Origin: Paraconexibacter antarcticus
GTDB lineage: Bacteria; Actinomycetota; Thermoleophilia; Solirubrobacterales; Solirubrobacteraceae
Assembly (NCBI RefSeq): GCF_024220175.1
Contig: NZ_CP098502.1
Coordinates: 62,001-126,000 of the forward strand
DNA: 64,000 bases
Direction: 5' to 3'
In this document: in pieces, positions 41,639 through 51,121 of the stretch
How positions within the stretch are numbered: the first letter of the stretch is position 1
How the letters are laid out: each line of letters opens with the position of its first letter
Program-made: the position numbers and the translations under genes
The notes under the pieces: generated by a model
Databases searched by the model: none
Seen by the model: only the letters and a program-made list of their open reading frames with translations
Told to the model about the DNA's origin: nothing

Positions 41639-42178
41639 TTGATCTTCCTGGCCCGACACGGCGAGACCCCCTACAACGCCGAAGAGCGATTCCAGGGACA
41701 GGTCGCCGTCGGACTCACCGAGCGCGGGGTGCAGCAGGCGCACGAGCTCGCCGCCGTCGCCGCCGAGCGGGAGTGGGCCGGGCTCTACTGCTCGCCGCTG
41801 CGCCGCGCCCGGCAGACCGCCGACATCGTCGCCGCCGGCATCGGCCTGGAGCCGATCCCCGACGACCGCTTCATGGAGGCGGACGCGGGGACGTGGACCG
41901 ACCGCCTCTACACGGAGATCGAGGCAGACGACCCCGAGGGCTGGGCCGCGTACCACGAGACCGACCCCGACTTCCGCTTCCCGGGCGGCGAGTCGCTCGA
42001 GGAGCTCATGGAGCGCGCCGTCGACGGCTTCGTCGCCGTCACCCACGGCGGCCGGCTGCCCGCGCTCATCGTCTGCCACCGCGGCGTCATCCGGGCCGCG
42101 CGGTCCCACACCCACATCCGCGGCCTCGAGACGTTCATGGCGTGGGACGTCCCGAACGGGACGCTGGAGCCGCTGTGA
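41639..42178 (+). CDS. Histidine phosphatase (phosphoglycerate mutase-like)
   Basis: A 179-residue protein with the catalytic RHGETPYNAEERFQG, CSPLRRARQTADIV and the second His in IVCHRGVIRAA. It acts on a phosphoester not identifiable from sequence. Start uncertain: TTG 41639 places the catalytic RHG at residues 7-9 as usual, and no ATG or GTG is suitably placed. It overlaps the next gene's GTG. Confidence 0.85.
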   Translation: MIFLARHGETPYNAEERFQGQVAVGLTERGVQQAHELAAVAAEREWAGLYCSPLRRARQTADIVAAGIGLEPIPDDRFMEADAGTWTDRLYTEIEADDPEGWAAYHETDPDFRFPGGESLEELMERAVDGFVAVTHGGRLPALIVCHRGVIRAARSHTHIRGLETFMAWDVPNGTLEPL

Positions 42179-44052
42179 GCGCGCCGGCCGCCACGCCGCC
42201 CCGGGCCGGCGTCCCGCCCCGTCTGCCGGTCGTCGTCTTCACCCTCCTCGTCGCCTCGACGTTCGCCGCGTTCTTCGTCGCCCAGCGGCTGAAGCACGAT
42301 CCCTCGCCGGTGCAGCAGTACCTCCAGTACCCGGTCTTCTCGCCGAACGGGGACGGCCGCTTCGACGCCGAGCGCATCAACTTCAAGCTCCGCCGCGCGG
42401 ACGACGTGACGATCGAGGTCCTCGACCGCCGCGGCGACCCGGTCCGCAAGCTCGTCGACGCCCGCAGCCTGCCCGCCTACCGCCAGACGCGCTTCAGCTG
42501 GGACGGGCGCACCGACGACGGCGCGCGCGCGCCCGACGGCCGCTACCGCATGCGGATCACGCTGCGCCGCGAGGGCCGCTCGCTCGTCCGCCCCGACTCG
42601 TTCGTCCTCGACACGACGCCGCCGCGCGTCGAGGTCCTCTCGATCGGCCCGAAGCCCGCGGGCGCCGGCCGCCCGATCCCGAAGATCCTCCCGTCGGTCG
42701 ACGGCGCCCCCGCGCGCGTCCGCTTCCTCTCCCCGGGACGGAAGACGACGGCGACGGTCTTCCGCACCGACCCCGGGCACCTCGCGCGCGTCGACGGCCC
42801 CGTGCCGCTGCCCGACGGGGCGGACGTGTGGAGCTGGGCGGGGACGACCGCCGCGGGCGCGCCCGCGGCCCCGGGCACCTACGTCGTCGTCATCACCTCC
42901 CGCGACGTCGCGGGCAACATCGGCACCTCGGTGCCGCTGAGCCGCCGGACCGGCCTCCCCGTCGTGACGTACGGGACCCCGTTCGCGGGACACGGCGGCA
43001 TCACGATCCGGCGCCTCGGCGTCCTGCCGCCCGCGATCCAGACCGTCGGCGGCGCCCTCGGCGCGGTGAGCGTCGACGCGCGGTCCGCGCCGTACCGCTG
43101 GTCGCTGCGACGCGTCGGCGGCCCGCGCAGCGCCGCCCGCCGCGGCGGCAAGCGCTCGCCGTTCCTCAAGCTCCACGCCCCGCCCGGCGTCTCGCGCCTC
43201 TTCCTCCTCAGCGTCCGCGCGAACGGGGTGCAGCAGCGCGTCCCCTACCCGGTGCAGTCGACGACGTACGTCGCGGGCCCGAGCGACGCGGCCCCGCACG
43301 GCGTGCTCGTCGTCCTGCCGGTCATGACCTGGCAGGGCCGCAACCCGGTCGACGACGACGGCGACGGCCTGCCCGACCTCCTCGACCGCGGCCTGCCGGT
43401 GCGCCTGGCCCGCGTGTACGCCGGCGACGGCCTGCCGTCGGGGTTCATGGCGAACGAGGGGCCGCTCATGGCCTACCTCGACGCGCACCGCCACCGCTAC
43501 GACCTCACGACGGACGTCGCGCTCGCGACCTCGCCGCCGGACCTGCGCCGCTATCGCGGCGTCCTCATCGCCGGCGACGCGCGCTGGCTGCCCGTCGCCG
43601 TCGGCAAGGCGCTGCGGAGCTTCGTCTCGGCCGGCGGGACGGTCGTCTCGCTCGGGACCGAGTCGCTGCGCCGCTCGGTGACGCTGACCCCGCGCGGCCG
43701 CCTCACCGACCCGACGCCGCCCGCCGCGACCGACCTCTTCGGGGCGCGCCTCGCCCCGGTCGGGCCGAACACGCAGCCGATCGAGAACAGCCTCGACAAG
43801 ATCGACCTCTTCCGGGGCGGGACCGGTAGCTTCCACGGCTTCCCCGCGGTCGAGCGCACGATCGGCGCGGACGCCGGCGGGACGCTCGTCGCCTCCGCGG
43901 TCGACGCGACCGGCAAGCCGGTCATCGTCGCCAACACCCTCGGCAAGGGCCTCGTCGTCCGGACCGGCCTCGCCGGGTTCGCCTCCCACCTGGGCGCGGA
44001 CCGCAACGCGGCCGCCCTCATGGAGAGCATGTGGCTCAAGCTCTCGCGGTGA
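42175..44052 (+). CDS. Exported protein with FlgD-Ig-like and DMFase-like regions
   Basis: The 625-residue protein has one N-terminal membrane helix (LPVVVFTLLVASTFAAFFVA) and then a FlgD-type Ig-like domain (VFSPNGDGRFDAERINFKLRR, TRFSWDGRTDDG, DGRYRMRITLRR; about residues 50-145). The C-terminal half (from about 370) resembles N,N-dimethylformamidase large-subunit/GATase-like domains (GVLVVLPVMTWQGRNPVDDDGDG). I infer an outer-surface protein linked with polysaccharide export. GTG 42175 overlaps the preceding stop. Confidence 0.65.
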   Translation: MSAPAATPPRAGVPPRLPVVVFTLLVASTFAAFFVAQRLKHDPSPVQQYLQYPVFSPNGDGRFDAERINFKLRRADDVTIEVLDRRGDPVRKLVDARSLPAYRQTRFSWDGRTDDGARAPDGRYRMRITLRREGRSLVRPDSFVLDTTPPRVEVLSIGPKPAGAGRPIPKILPSVDGAPARVRFLSPGRKTTATVFRTDPGHLARVDGPVPLPDGADVWSWAGTTAAGAPAAPGTYVVVITSRDVAGNIGTSVPLSRRTGLPVVTYGTPFAGHGGITIRRLGVLPPAIQTVGGALGAVSVDARSAPYRWSLRRVGGPRSAARRGGKRSPFLKLHAPPGVSRLFLLSVRANGVQQRVPYPVQSTTYVAGPSDAAPHGVLVVLPVMTWQGRNPVDDDGDGLPDLLDRGLPVRLARVYAGDGLPSGFMANEGPLMAYLDAHRHRYDLTTDVALATSPPDLRRYRGVLIAGDARWLPVAVGKALRSFVSAGGTVVSLGTESLRRSVTLTPRGRLTDPTPPAATDLFGARLAPVGPNTQPIENSLDKIDLFRGGTGSFHGFPAVERTIGADAGGTLVASAVDATGKPVIVANTLGKGLVVRTGLAGFASHLGADRNAAALMESMWLKLSR

Positions 44053-45623
44053 TCCTCGTGGCGGCCCTCGCCGCCGGCGCCCTCGTCGCCCCCGTGGCGC
44101 GTCAGCGGGCGGGCGCGATGCTCGGCGCCCTCGCGGTGACGCCGATCCTCCTCGTCGCCCACGTCTGGGACACGAGCGCGTTCCACACCTTCAAGGACCA
44201 CCCGCCGCTGCTCGCGGTGGCCGCGGTCGCCGGCGGCGCGGTCGTCCTCGCGCTCGCGGCCGTCTTCGACCGCCATCCGTCGTGGTTCGGAGTCGCCGCC
44301 GTCGCGATGGTCCCGTTCCGCATCCCGATCGCCGTCGGCGGCTCGACGTCGAACCTCCTCGTCCCGCTGTACGTCGTCATCGGCGCGGGCGCGCTCGCCT
44401 ACGCGCTGCCGCGGCTGCGTGCGTCGGGGACGTTCTTCGGCGGTCCGCCCGCGGCCGCGCCGAGCGCCGACACGCTCGCGGGCGTCCTCGCGCCGGCGCC
44501 GGAGGCCGCGCGCCGGCCCGAGCACCCGGCGCAGCGCCTGGAGTGGCTGCTCGCCGCGACGCTCGTCCTCTACGCGCTGCAGGCGACGTACTCCTCGGAC
44601 GCGGGCCACGCGCTCGAGAACGTCGTCTTCTTCTACGTCCCGTTCGCGCTGCTCTTCGTCCTCCTCGGCCGGATCACGTGGACGGCGCAGCTCGTCGGCC
44701 GCTGCCTCACCGTCCTCGCGGGGCTCGCGCTCGCGTTCGCCGGGATCGGCTTCGTCGAGTACGCGACGAAGCACGTGTTCCTCAACCCGCGCGTCATCAC
44801 CTCGAACCAGCTCGAGTCCTACTTCCGCGTCAACTCGCTGTTCTTCGACCCGAACATCTACGGCCGCTTCCTCATGGTCGTCATGCTCGGGCTCGCGGGG
44901 ACGGTCCTGTGGGCGCGGACGCAGCGCACCGCGCTCGCGGCGACGGCGGTCCTCGTCGTCCTCTGGGCTGGGCTCGTCCTGACCTTCTCGCAGTCCTCGT
45001 TCGTCTCGATGCTCGTCGGCCTCACCGTGCTCGGCGGGCTGCGCTGGGACCCGCGCAAGGCGGGGATGGTCGCCGGGGTGGGGGTCGTCCTCGCGCTCGG
45101 CGTCGCGCTGCTCGTCCCGAGCGTGCGCTTCAACGTCTCAGGTTCGAAGTCGGCGGACACGTCGACGAGCGGCCGCTACGACCTCATCAGGGGCGGCCTG
45201 GACCTCTTCAAGGACGCGCCGCTCACCGGGCAGGGCGCGGGCGCGTTCGCGAAGGACTACCGGCGCACGCAGAAGAGCTCGAGCGAGACGTCGGCCTCGG
45301 CGTCCCACACGATCCCCATCACGGTCGCCGCCGAGCAGGGCATCGTCGGCCTCGCGCTCTACCTCGCGCTGCTCGCCGCCGCCCTGTCGCGCCTGTTCAA
45401 GGGGGCGGTCGCGTCCGTGCCGCGGGCGATCGTGGCGGCAGCCTTCGTCGCCCTCGTCGTGCACACGTTCATGTACGCGGCCTTCCTGGAGGACCCGCTC
45501 ACCTGGACGCTGCTCGGCATCGGCGTCGCGCTCGCGCGGGTCGCGCCGGGGACGCCGGACGCGCGCGCCCGCTCGGAGGCGCGCCGCGCCGCCGCGGCGG
45601 CCGCCGCCGCTCAGGGCGCCTGA
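44031..45623 (+). CDS. O-antigen ligase/polymerase-like membrane protein
   Basis: A 530-residue protein with about 12 membrane helices and the Wzy_C-type loop: NSLFFDPNIYGRFLMVVMLG, SGRYDLIRGGLDLFKDAPLTGQG and SHTIPITVAAEQGIVGL. It probably polymerises or ligates polysaccharide repeat units outside the membrane. The GTG start overlaps the preceding gene by 22 bp. An Ala-rich tail ends it. Confidence 0.88.
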   Translation: MAQALAVILVAALAAGALVAPVARQRAGAMLGALAVTPILLVAHVWDTSAFHTFKDHPPLLAVAAVAGGAVVLALAAVFDRHPSWFGVAAVAMVPFRIPIAVGGSTSNLLVPLYVVIGAGALAYALPRLRASGTFFGGPPAAAPSADTLAGVLAPAPEAARRPEHPAQRLEWLLAATLVLYALQATYSSDAGHALENVVFFYVPFALLFVLLGRITWTAQLVGRCLTVLAGLALAFAGIGFVEYATKHVFLNPRVITSNQLESYFRVNSLFFDPNIYGRFLMVVMLGLAGTVLWARTQRTALAATAVLVVLWAGLVLTFSQSSFVSMLVGLTVLGGLRWDPRKAGMVAGVGVVLALGVALLVPSVRFNVSGSKSADTSTSGRYDLIRGGLDLFKDAPLTGQGAGAFAKDYRRTQKSSSETSASASHTIPITVAAEQGIVGLALYLALLAAALSRLFKGAVASVPRAIVAAAFVALVVHTFMYAAFLEDPLTWTLLGIGVALARVAPGTPDARARSEARRAAAAAAAAQGA

Positions 45624-45713
45624 GCGGGGGCGCCGCGCGGCGGCAGGGCCGCCGCGAGGTGGACGGCGCGCCGCGGAACCCCTCGCGCCCGGAGCAGCGA
45701 CGGCCGGCGCGGG

Positions 45714-46853
45714 TCAGCGGCCGCCGGTGTCCACCCCGACGTCGCCCAGCCGCTCCCACAGCGGCGCGTTCTGCCTCCGCGCGGTCTGCTCGAGCGCCCA
45801 GGCGCGGACCGCGTCGTCCGGGTCGGTCCGCGTCCCCGCAGCGGCCCGCAGCGCGGCGACGAAGGCAGGCGCGCCGTCCGCGAACGTCACGACGTCCGCC
45901 CACGTGCGCGCGCCGGCGAGCGGCGGGGAGACGGTCCGCCGCCCGAGCAGCGCGTACTTCAGGATCCGGAACGGCAGCCCGGCGTCGTTGAACGGCTCCA
46001 CCTTGAACGGGATGATGCCGACGTCCGCGCAGAGGATCAGCCGCGCGGCGGCCTCGTCGTCCTGGCGGCCGAGCCACACGAGGTTCGGCGCGGCGCGGCA
46101 GGCGGCGTACTCCGGGTCGCCGGCGCACTCGTCGTCGTGCCAGGCGCCGACGAGCAGGAGGACGAGCTCTGGCATACGGCGGCTCACCTCGTGCAGGAGC
46201 GCCCAGTCGGTCCGCCACCCGAGATGGCCGAGCGAGACGGCGACGACCGGCGGCCGCGCCTCGCCCTCGGGGCCGCGGTCGCCCCGCGGGTCGGGGGCGG
46301 GGAAGCCGTCCGCGCTGAGCGGGACGAGCGTCGCGTCGCGGCCGGCCTCGCGCTCGATGTCCGCCAGTGCGCCGGAGGCGACGAAGGTGATCTGCGCGCG
46401 GGAGGCGGCCTGCTCGTGGAGCTGCTCGAGGCGCCGGCGCATCCGCGGGCTCGCGTCGTACGCGTGCTCGTAGCGGTCCCAGCGGCCGTACCAGAGCTCG
46501 CACTCGCCGCCGACGGCGAGGAGGATCGCGCGGGCGAGCAGGTACTGCAGCGGGTGGAAGATGACGACGACGCGCGGGACGCCGCCGACGGACGGGTCGC
46601 GCCGCGCGTCCCGCGCGAGGACCTTCACGAGGCGCCGGGCCTGGCCGCCCGCGAGCGCGTCCGCGACCGGGCCCGGCAGGCGCCCGAGGACGCCGTAGGG
46701 CGTGCGCGGCGGGTCGACCGCGACGACGCCCGGCGCCTGCAGCAGGTCCTGCGCCTGGTCGCGCAGGAGGAAGGCCTCGAGCTCGCGGGGGAGGAGCAGC
46801 AGGCAGAGGGGCCGCAGGCTCGGGTCGTGGCGGGTGGGGTCGGGCAGCGGCAC
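45714..46853 (-). CDS. GT-B-type glycosyltransferase-like protein
   Basis: The 379-residue protein has weak glycosyltransferase 1/4 features: VVVIFHPLQYLLARAIL, WYGRWDRYEHAY, VSLGHLGWRTDWALL, and the nucleotide-side segment FKVEPFNDAGLPFRILKYALLGRRTVSPPL. The GTG at 46853 is chosen because a divergent gene starts at 46891. It may add a sugar in the nearby polysaccharide pathway. Confidence 0.7.
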   Translation of the reverse strand: MPLPDPTRHDPSLRPLCLLLLPRELEAFLLRDQAQDLLQAPGVVAVDPPRTPYGVLGRLPGPVADALAGGQARRLVKVLARDARRDPSVGGVPRVVVIFHPLQYLLARAILLAVGGECELWYGRWDRYEHAYDASPRMRRRLEQLHEQAASRAQITFVASGALADIEREAGRDATLVPLSADGFPAPDPRGDRGPEGEARPPVVAVSLGHLGWRTDWALLHEVSRRMPELVLLLVGAWHDDECAGDPEYAACRAAPNLVWLGRQDDEAAARLILCADVGIIPFKVEPFNDAGLPFRILKYALLGRRTVSPPLAGARTWADVVTFADGAPAFVAALRAAAGTRTDPDDAVRAWALEQTARRQNAPLWERLGDVGVDTGGR

Positions 46854-46890
46854 GGCTGCGCGGAGGCTACCGGCGTGCGAACCTTCGCCT

Positions 46891-47628
46891 GTGGCCGGAC
46901 CGATCCCACCCCATCGCCACGGCAGCACGATCCGCACGCTCGCGGAGGCGCGCGCCGAGCTCTGGCGCAGTCGCTCGCCGCGGATCCTCGCGACCGGCGT
47001 CGCGCTCGCTCTGCTCGCCCGGGTCGCGTTCGGGGGTGGGCCGTCGTGGCGGGACGCCGTCGCCGTCGCCGTGATGCTCGGCGTCTTCCCGTTCGGCGAG
47101 TGGGCGATCCACGTCTACCTCCTGCACCTGCCGCCGATCCGCTGGCGCGGGCGCCGCGTGGAGCTCGTGACCGCCGCCGCCCACCGCGAGCACCACGAGC
47201 GCCCGCACCACCTCGGCCTCATCCTCCTCGGGCCGGCCGAGGCGCTCGGGCTGCTGCTGCTCGCCGTCCCGCTCGTCGTCGGGACGCTCACCGGGCTGCT
47301 CACGCTCGCCGGCGCGGCGCCCGGCCTCGGCGCGGTGCTCACCGCGACGCTCACCACGTACGTCCTCATCGGCGTCTACGAGTGGACCCACCTGCTCATC
47401 CACACCGCCTACCGGCCGCGCAGCCGCGCCTACGCCGCGGTCCACCGCGGCCACCGGCTGCACCACTTCAAGAACGAGCACTACTGGCACGGCATCACCT
47501 CGACGGTCGCCGACCACGTGCTCCGCACCGCGCCCGACCACCGGACCGTCGAGCGCTCCCCGACCGCGCGCACCCTCACCGAGGCCCCGCCTGCGCCGCA
47601 GCCGCCGCAGCGTCCCGTCGCTCCGTGA
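46891..47628 (+). CDS. Fatty acid hydroxylase/sterol desaturase-type membrane enzyme
   Basis: A 245-residue di-iron membrane enzyme. The His clusters HREHH, EWTHLLIHTAY and HRGHRLHHFKNEHYWHG are those of the FA_hydroxylase family, between four hydrophobic segments. It hydroxylates a lipid, possibly a carrier or membrane lipid for this surface locus. Its stop overlaps the flippase GTG. Confidence 0.88.
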   Translation: MAGPIPPHRHGSTIRTLAEARAELWRSRSPRILATGVALALLARVAFGGGPSWRDAVAVAVMLGVFPFGEWAIHVYLLHLPPIRWRGRRVELVTAAAHREHHERPHHLGLILLGPAEALGLLLLAVPLVVGTLTGLLTLAGAAPGLGAVLTATLTTYVLIGVYEWTHLLIHTAYRPRSRAYAAVHRGHRLHHFKNEHYWHGITSTVADHVLRTAPDHRTVERSPTARTLTEAPPAPQPPQRPVAP

Positions 47629-49121
47629 CCTCGTACCTCAAGCGCCTGCTGGCCAGCAGCGTGGCCTACCAGGCGCCGAGCCTGCTCTCCGCGCTGCTCG
47701 CGATCGGCACCCTGCCGCTCTACACGCGCTCGCTCACGCCCGCCGACTACGGCTACGCGGAGACCCTGCTCACGTTCATCATCCTCACCTCGATCGTGCT
47801 GCGGCTCGGGCTCGGGGAGGCCTTCGTCCGCTTCTGGTTCGACGACGAGGACGCCGGCCGCCGCGTCCGCCTGGCCCGGACGATCAGCGCGCTGACGCGG
47901 GCGGTGACGACGGTCGCGACGGCGATCGGGATGGCCTTCGCGGACCCGCTCTCGCAGCTCCTCCTCGGCAAGCACGACGCCGGCCTCATGCGCCTCGGGC
48001 TGCTCGGCCTGTGGGCCTTCACGAACCTCGAGCTCGCGACCTCGCTGCTGCGCGTGCAGGAGCGCCGCGTCGCCTTCGTCCTCACCTCGATCGGGAACGT
48101 CCTGCTGACGATCACGCTGACGGCGACGCTCGTCGTCGGCCTCGACGGCGGTGCGCGCGGCTACGTCCTCGGGAACTACGGCGCCTCGACGATCGTCCTG
48201 CTGACGCTCTGGTGGCGCGAGCGCGAGTACCTCGGCGTGCGCCTCCCGCGGGCGACCGTCCCGCTGCGGCCGCTGCTCGCCTTCGGCGGGCCGACGATCC
48301 CGGCGGACGCGACGGTCTTCGCCCTCAACGTCATCGACCGGGCGTACATCCTGCGCGCGCAGTCCGCGAGCGCCGCCGGGGTCTACGCGGTCGCGGTGAA
48401 GCTCTCGACGGCGGTCATCGTCGCGGTGCGCGGCTTCCAGGCCGCGTGGCCGCCGCTCGCCTACTCGGTCCAGGAGGACGGCGACGCCCGTCGTCTCTAC
48501 GCCGTGGTGACGACCGCGTACGTCGCCGCCACCGGCCTCGTCGTCGCCGCCCTGACGCTCATGAGCCGCTGGATCGTCCGCCTGCTGTCGACGCCGGACT
48601 TCTACGCCGCCCACGCGGTCATCCCGTGGATCGCGCTCGGCTGGGCGCTGTACGGGCTGAACCTCGTCTTCATCACGATCGCGGGCCGCGCGAAGGTCAT
48701 GACGCGCAACTTCCCGGCGGCGGCGGCGGGCGTCCTCGTCAACGTCCTCGTGCTCGTGGCGCTCGTCCCGTCGCTCGGCCTCCGCGGCGCCGGCATCGCC
48801 CTCTGCGCCGCCTACGTCGTGATGATCCTCGTCATCCACCGCCTCACCCGCGTCCTCTTCTCGGTCCCGTTCGAGTGGGGCCGGCTCGCGGCGATCGCCG
48901 CGGTCATGGGCGGCCTGAGCGTCGGCGGCGAGCTGCTCCTGCCGACGTCCGGCGCGGGCGGCTTCTTCGCGCGCGTCGCCGTCCTCGCCGCGATCCCGGT
49001 CCTCCTCTACGCCGGTGGCATCATGCGCCCGGAGGAGAAGGCCGGCCTCACGGCGATCGCCCGGTCGCTGGCGGCGCGGCGGGGCGGGCGCGGTGGTGGC
49101 GGCGGCGTCGACGCGACCTAG
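47625..49121 (+). CDS. Polysaccharide flippase (Wzx/RfbX type)
   Basis: A 498-residue protein with about 13 membrane helices, starting SYLKRLLASSVAYQAPSLLSAL and containing LYTRSLTPADYGYAETLLTF, the usual Polysacc_synt opening. It would flip lipid-linked repeat units. The GTG start overlaps the preceding stop (GTGA). Its TAG stop lies inside the CTAG that flanks the IS element, so the reading frame survived the insertion intact. Confidence 0.9.
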   Translation: MTSYLKRLLASSVAYQAPSLLSALLAIGTLPLYTRSLTPADYGYAETLLTFIILTSIVLRLGLGEAFVRFWFDDEDAGRRVRLARTISALTRAVTTVATAIGMAFADPLSQLLLGKHDAGLMRLGLLGLWAFTNLELATSLLRVQERRVAFVLTSIGNVLLTITLTATLVVGLDGGARGYVLGNYGASTIVLLTLWWREREYLGVRLPRATVPLRPLLAFGGPTIPADATVFALNVIDRAYILRAQSASAAGVYAVAVKLSTAVIVAVRGFQAAWPPLAYSVQEDGDARRLYAVVTTAYVAATGLVVAALTLMSRWIVRLLSTPDFYAAHAVIPWIALGWALYGLNLVFITIAGRAKVMTRNFPAAAAGVLVNVLVLVALVPSLGLRGAGIALCAAYVVMILVIHRLTRVLFSVPFEWGRLAAIAAVMGGLSVGGELLLPTSGAGGFFARVAVLAAIPVLLYAGGIMRPEEKAGLTAIARSLAARRGGRGGGGGVDAT

Positions 49122-50119
49122 ATGGTTCGTTCCACGGATCGGTCAGGCGTAGTAGGCAGTGAGGTTGCGTGGTGGGCGGCCGAGGCGTTCGTTGAGAGCG
49201 ATCGCGGCGGTGAGAGCGAGGAACTTGGCGGCCAGGCGGGTGCGGAGCGTGTGGAGCTCGCGGGCGCGGTGGTCCTCGAGGTTGAGCATGTCTTTGCATG
49301 TCCAGAAGATCGATTCCACGCATTGCCGGATCGGGGCCAGGTGCGGCTCTTTGCCGGCCTCGTCCTTGCGTCGGGGGCGGACGATCGTGGCGCCGAGCGC
49401 GGAGGCTTGGGCGTGGAAGTCGCGGCCGGAGTAGCCCTTGTCGCCGATGACGGTGACCGGGCCGTTGCGGTGGCAGCGGGCGAGCATGTCCAGCGCGACG
49501 TCTCGTTCGCCCGTTTTCGGGGAGGTCAGGGCAAGGGCGCGTGGAGTGCCGTCGGTCGCGAACAGGCCGTGCAGGCGGAAGCCCCAGAAGAAGCGGGAAT
49601 GGCTGGCGCAGTAGCCGTACTCCGCGGCGTTGCCCAGGGCGCTGCGGCGCGTCGTTTCGACCGAGCGACCGCATTCGACCGGTGTGCTGTCGACCACGAG
49701 CAGGTCGTCGTCAAAGCCGTTGGTGTGGCGGGCGAACTCGAGGATCAGCGCTTCGATTTTGTCCGACAGGCGCTGGCGGCGTTTGACGAAACCCGGGCGC
49801 TTGGGCAGTCGCGGGAACAGGTGCCCCAAGCGATGCGGTGCCATCGCCCAGAACTGCTCGTCAGAGCTGATCCGCAGTACCTGCTGAGCCACGCTCAACG
49901 TGACGACCTCCGCGTCGGTCAAGATCCGTTTGGCGTTCTTGCCCTTCGCAGGCAGGAGATCGTCGCAGGTGCAGTAAACAGCGATCAGCAGCAGGTCGAG
50001 GTCGGCGTCCATCGAGGCCCCCAGGGTCGGCGTTGGCGAGATAGCACCGCCGACTTCGACCTGCCTGCTTATGTCACCTGCCTACCCGACTCCTCCGCCC
50101 CCGCCGTGGAACGAACCAT
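49122..50119. mobile_element. IS982-family insertion sequence
   Basis: A 998-bp element with perfect 16-bp terminal inverted repeats (ATGGTTCGTTCCACGG at 49122-49137; complement at 50104-50119), flanked by direct CTAG copies (49118-49121 and 50120-50123) as target duplication. One transposase gene fills it. Base composition is less GC-biased than its neighbours, consistent with recent arrival. Confidence 0.9.
49143..50012 (-). CDS. IS982-family DDE transposase
   Basis: A 289-residue transposase; length and order of motifs fit IS982. Catalytic residues are visible: Asp in LLVVDSTPVE, Asp in VIGDKGYSGRDF, Glu in RQCVESIFWTCKDMLNLEDH. It appears complete and could be active. It is on the opposite strand to the upstream flippase. 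Confidence 0.92.
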   Translation of the reverse strand: MDADLDLLLIAVYCTCDDLLPAKGKNAKRILTDAEVVTLSVAQQVLRISSDEQFWAMAPHRLGHLFPRLPKRPGFVKRRQRLSDKIEALILEFARHTNGFDDDLLVVDSTPVECGRSVETTRRSALGNAAEYGYCASHSRFFWGFRLHGLFATDGTPRALALTSPKTGERDVALDMLARCHRNGPVTVIGDKGYSGRDFHAQASALGATIVRPRRKDEAGKEPHLAPIRQCVESIFWTCKDMLNLEDHRARELHTLRTRLAAKFLALTAAIALNERLGRPPRNLTAYYA

Positions 50120-51067
50120 CTAGAGTCGCGCGCCGCCCTTGTTGCGCTCGTAGGCCGCCTCGCGCAGGCCCTCGCCCTCGTCGGGGCGGAGCGTCGCGGA
50201 GACGTGACGCCGGTAGCGTCGGGGGTCGTGGCCGGGGACGACGACGGCGACGAGCGAGCGCACGAGGTACGTGTAGGCGGTGAGCCAGCGGACGGCCCAC
50301 GCCGCAAGGCGGGAGTGGTGCTTGCGCATGTAGCGGTCGCGGTTGCGGGAGAGCTCGACGATCCGCCGCTCGGGGACGGCGCCGGTCGAGAGCTGCTCGT
50401 GGTGGATCGCCTCGGCCGACGGGACGTACAGCGTGTGCCACCCGGCGAGGCTCAGGCGCTTGCAGAAGTCGACCTCGTCGGAGTAGACGAAGAACATCGG
50501 GTCGAGCCAGCCGATCTGGGCGGCGGCCTCGGTGCGCACGAGCATCGCGGCCGACTGCGCCCAGTCGACCCGGCGCGTGCGGTCCCCGCGCGACTGGACG
50601 GTGATGCGCCGGTGGAGGAAGAGCGCCCCGGCGAGCGCGGTCGCCGGGGTGGGGAAGCGCCAGGCGCACGGCTGCCAGGTCCCGTCCGGCCGCAGGAGCT
50701 GGGCCCCCGCCGCCCCGGCCTCGGGGTCGGCGTCGAGCGCCTCGACGAGGGCGGCCGTCGCGCCGGGCCGCAGCTCGGAATCCTCGTTCAAGAGCAGGCC
50801 GTAGCGCCCGGCCGCCCGCTGGAGCAGCAGCGTGTCGTTCTCCGCCTTGCCGCGGCGGCGGTCGTTGACGATGACGCGGTCGACCGCCGCGTGGGCGCGG
50901 GCGGCGCCGACCGAGCCGTCGCGGGAGGCGTTGTCGAGGACGAGGACCTCGGTCGTGAGCCCGGTCGCCTCGATCGCCGCGCGCTCCGCCGCGATCGCGT
51001 CCAGGCCGCGGACGAGCAGCTCGCGCTGCTCGGTGTTCACGACGAGGAAGGACAGGTCGACCGCCAC
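50120..51067 (-). CDS. GT2 glycosyltransferase (rhamnosyltransferase-like)
   Basis: A 315-residue GT-A enzyme: VDLSFLVVNTEQRELL, VLVLDNASRDGSV, YGLLLNEDSELRPGA (DSE in place of DxD), FFVYSDEVDFCKRLSLAGW, then a helical C-terminus that may touch the membrane. It should add a sugar to the lipid-linked glycan. Its TAG stop lies in the right CTAG flank of the IS element. The GTG start at 51067 follows family alignment. Confidence 0.85.
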   Translation of the reverse strand: MAVDLSFLVVNTEQRELLVRGLDAIAAERAAIEATGLTTEVLVLDNASRDGSVGAARAHAAVDRVIVNDRRRGKAENDTLLLQRAAGRYGLLLNEDSELRPGATAALVEALDADPEAGAAGAQLLRPDGTWQPCAWRFPTPATALAGALFLHRRITVQSRGDRTRRVDWAQSAAMLVRTEAAAQIGWLDPMFFVYSDEVDFCKRLSLAGWHTLYVPSAEAIHHEQLSTGAVPERRIVELSRNRDRYMRKHHSRLAAWAVRWLTAYTYLVRSLVAVVVPGHDPRRYRRHVSATLRPDEGEGLREAAYERNKGGARL

Positions 51068-51121
51068 TGGCCGCCCATTCAAGCGGACGTGGCCGTGCGT
51101 TGTCGTATCGTCGCCGCTGCG

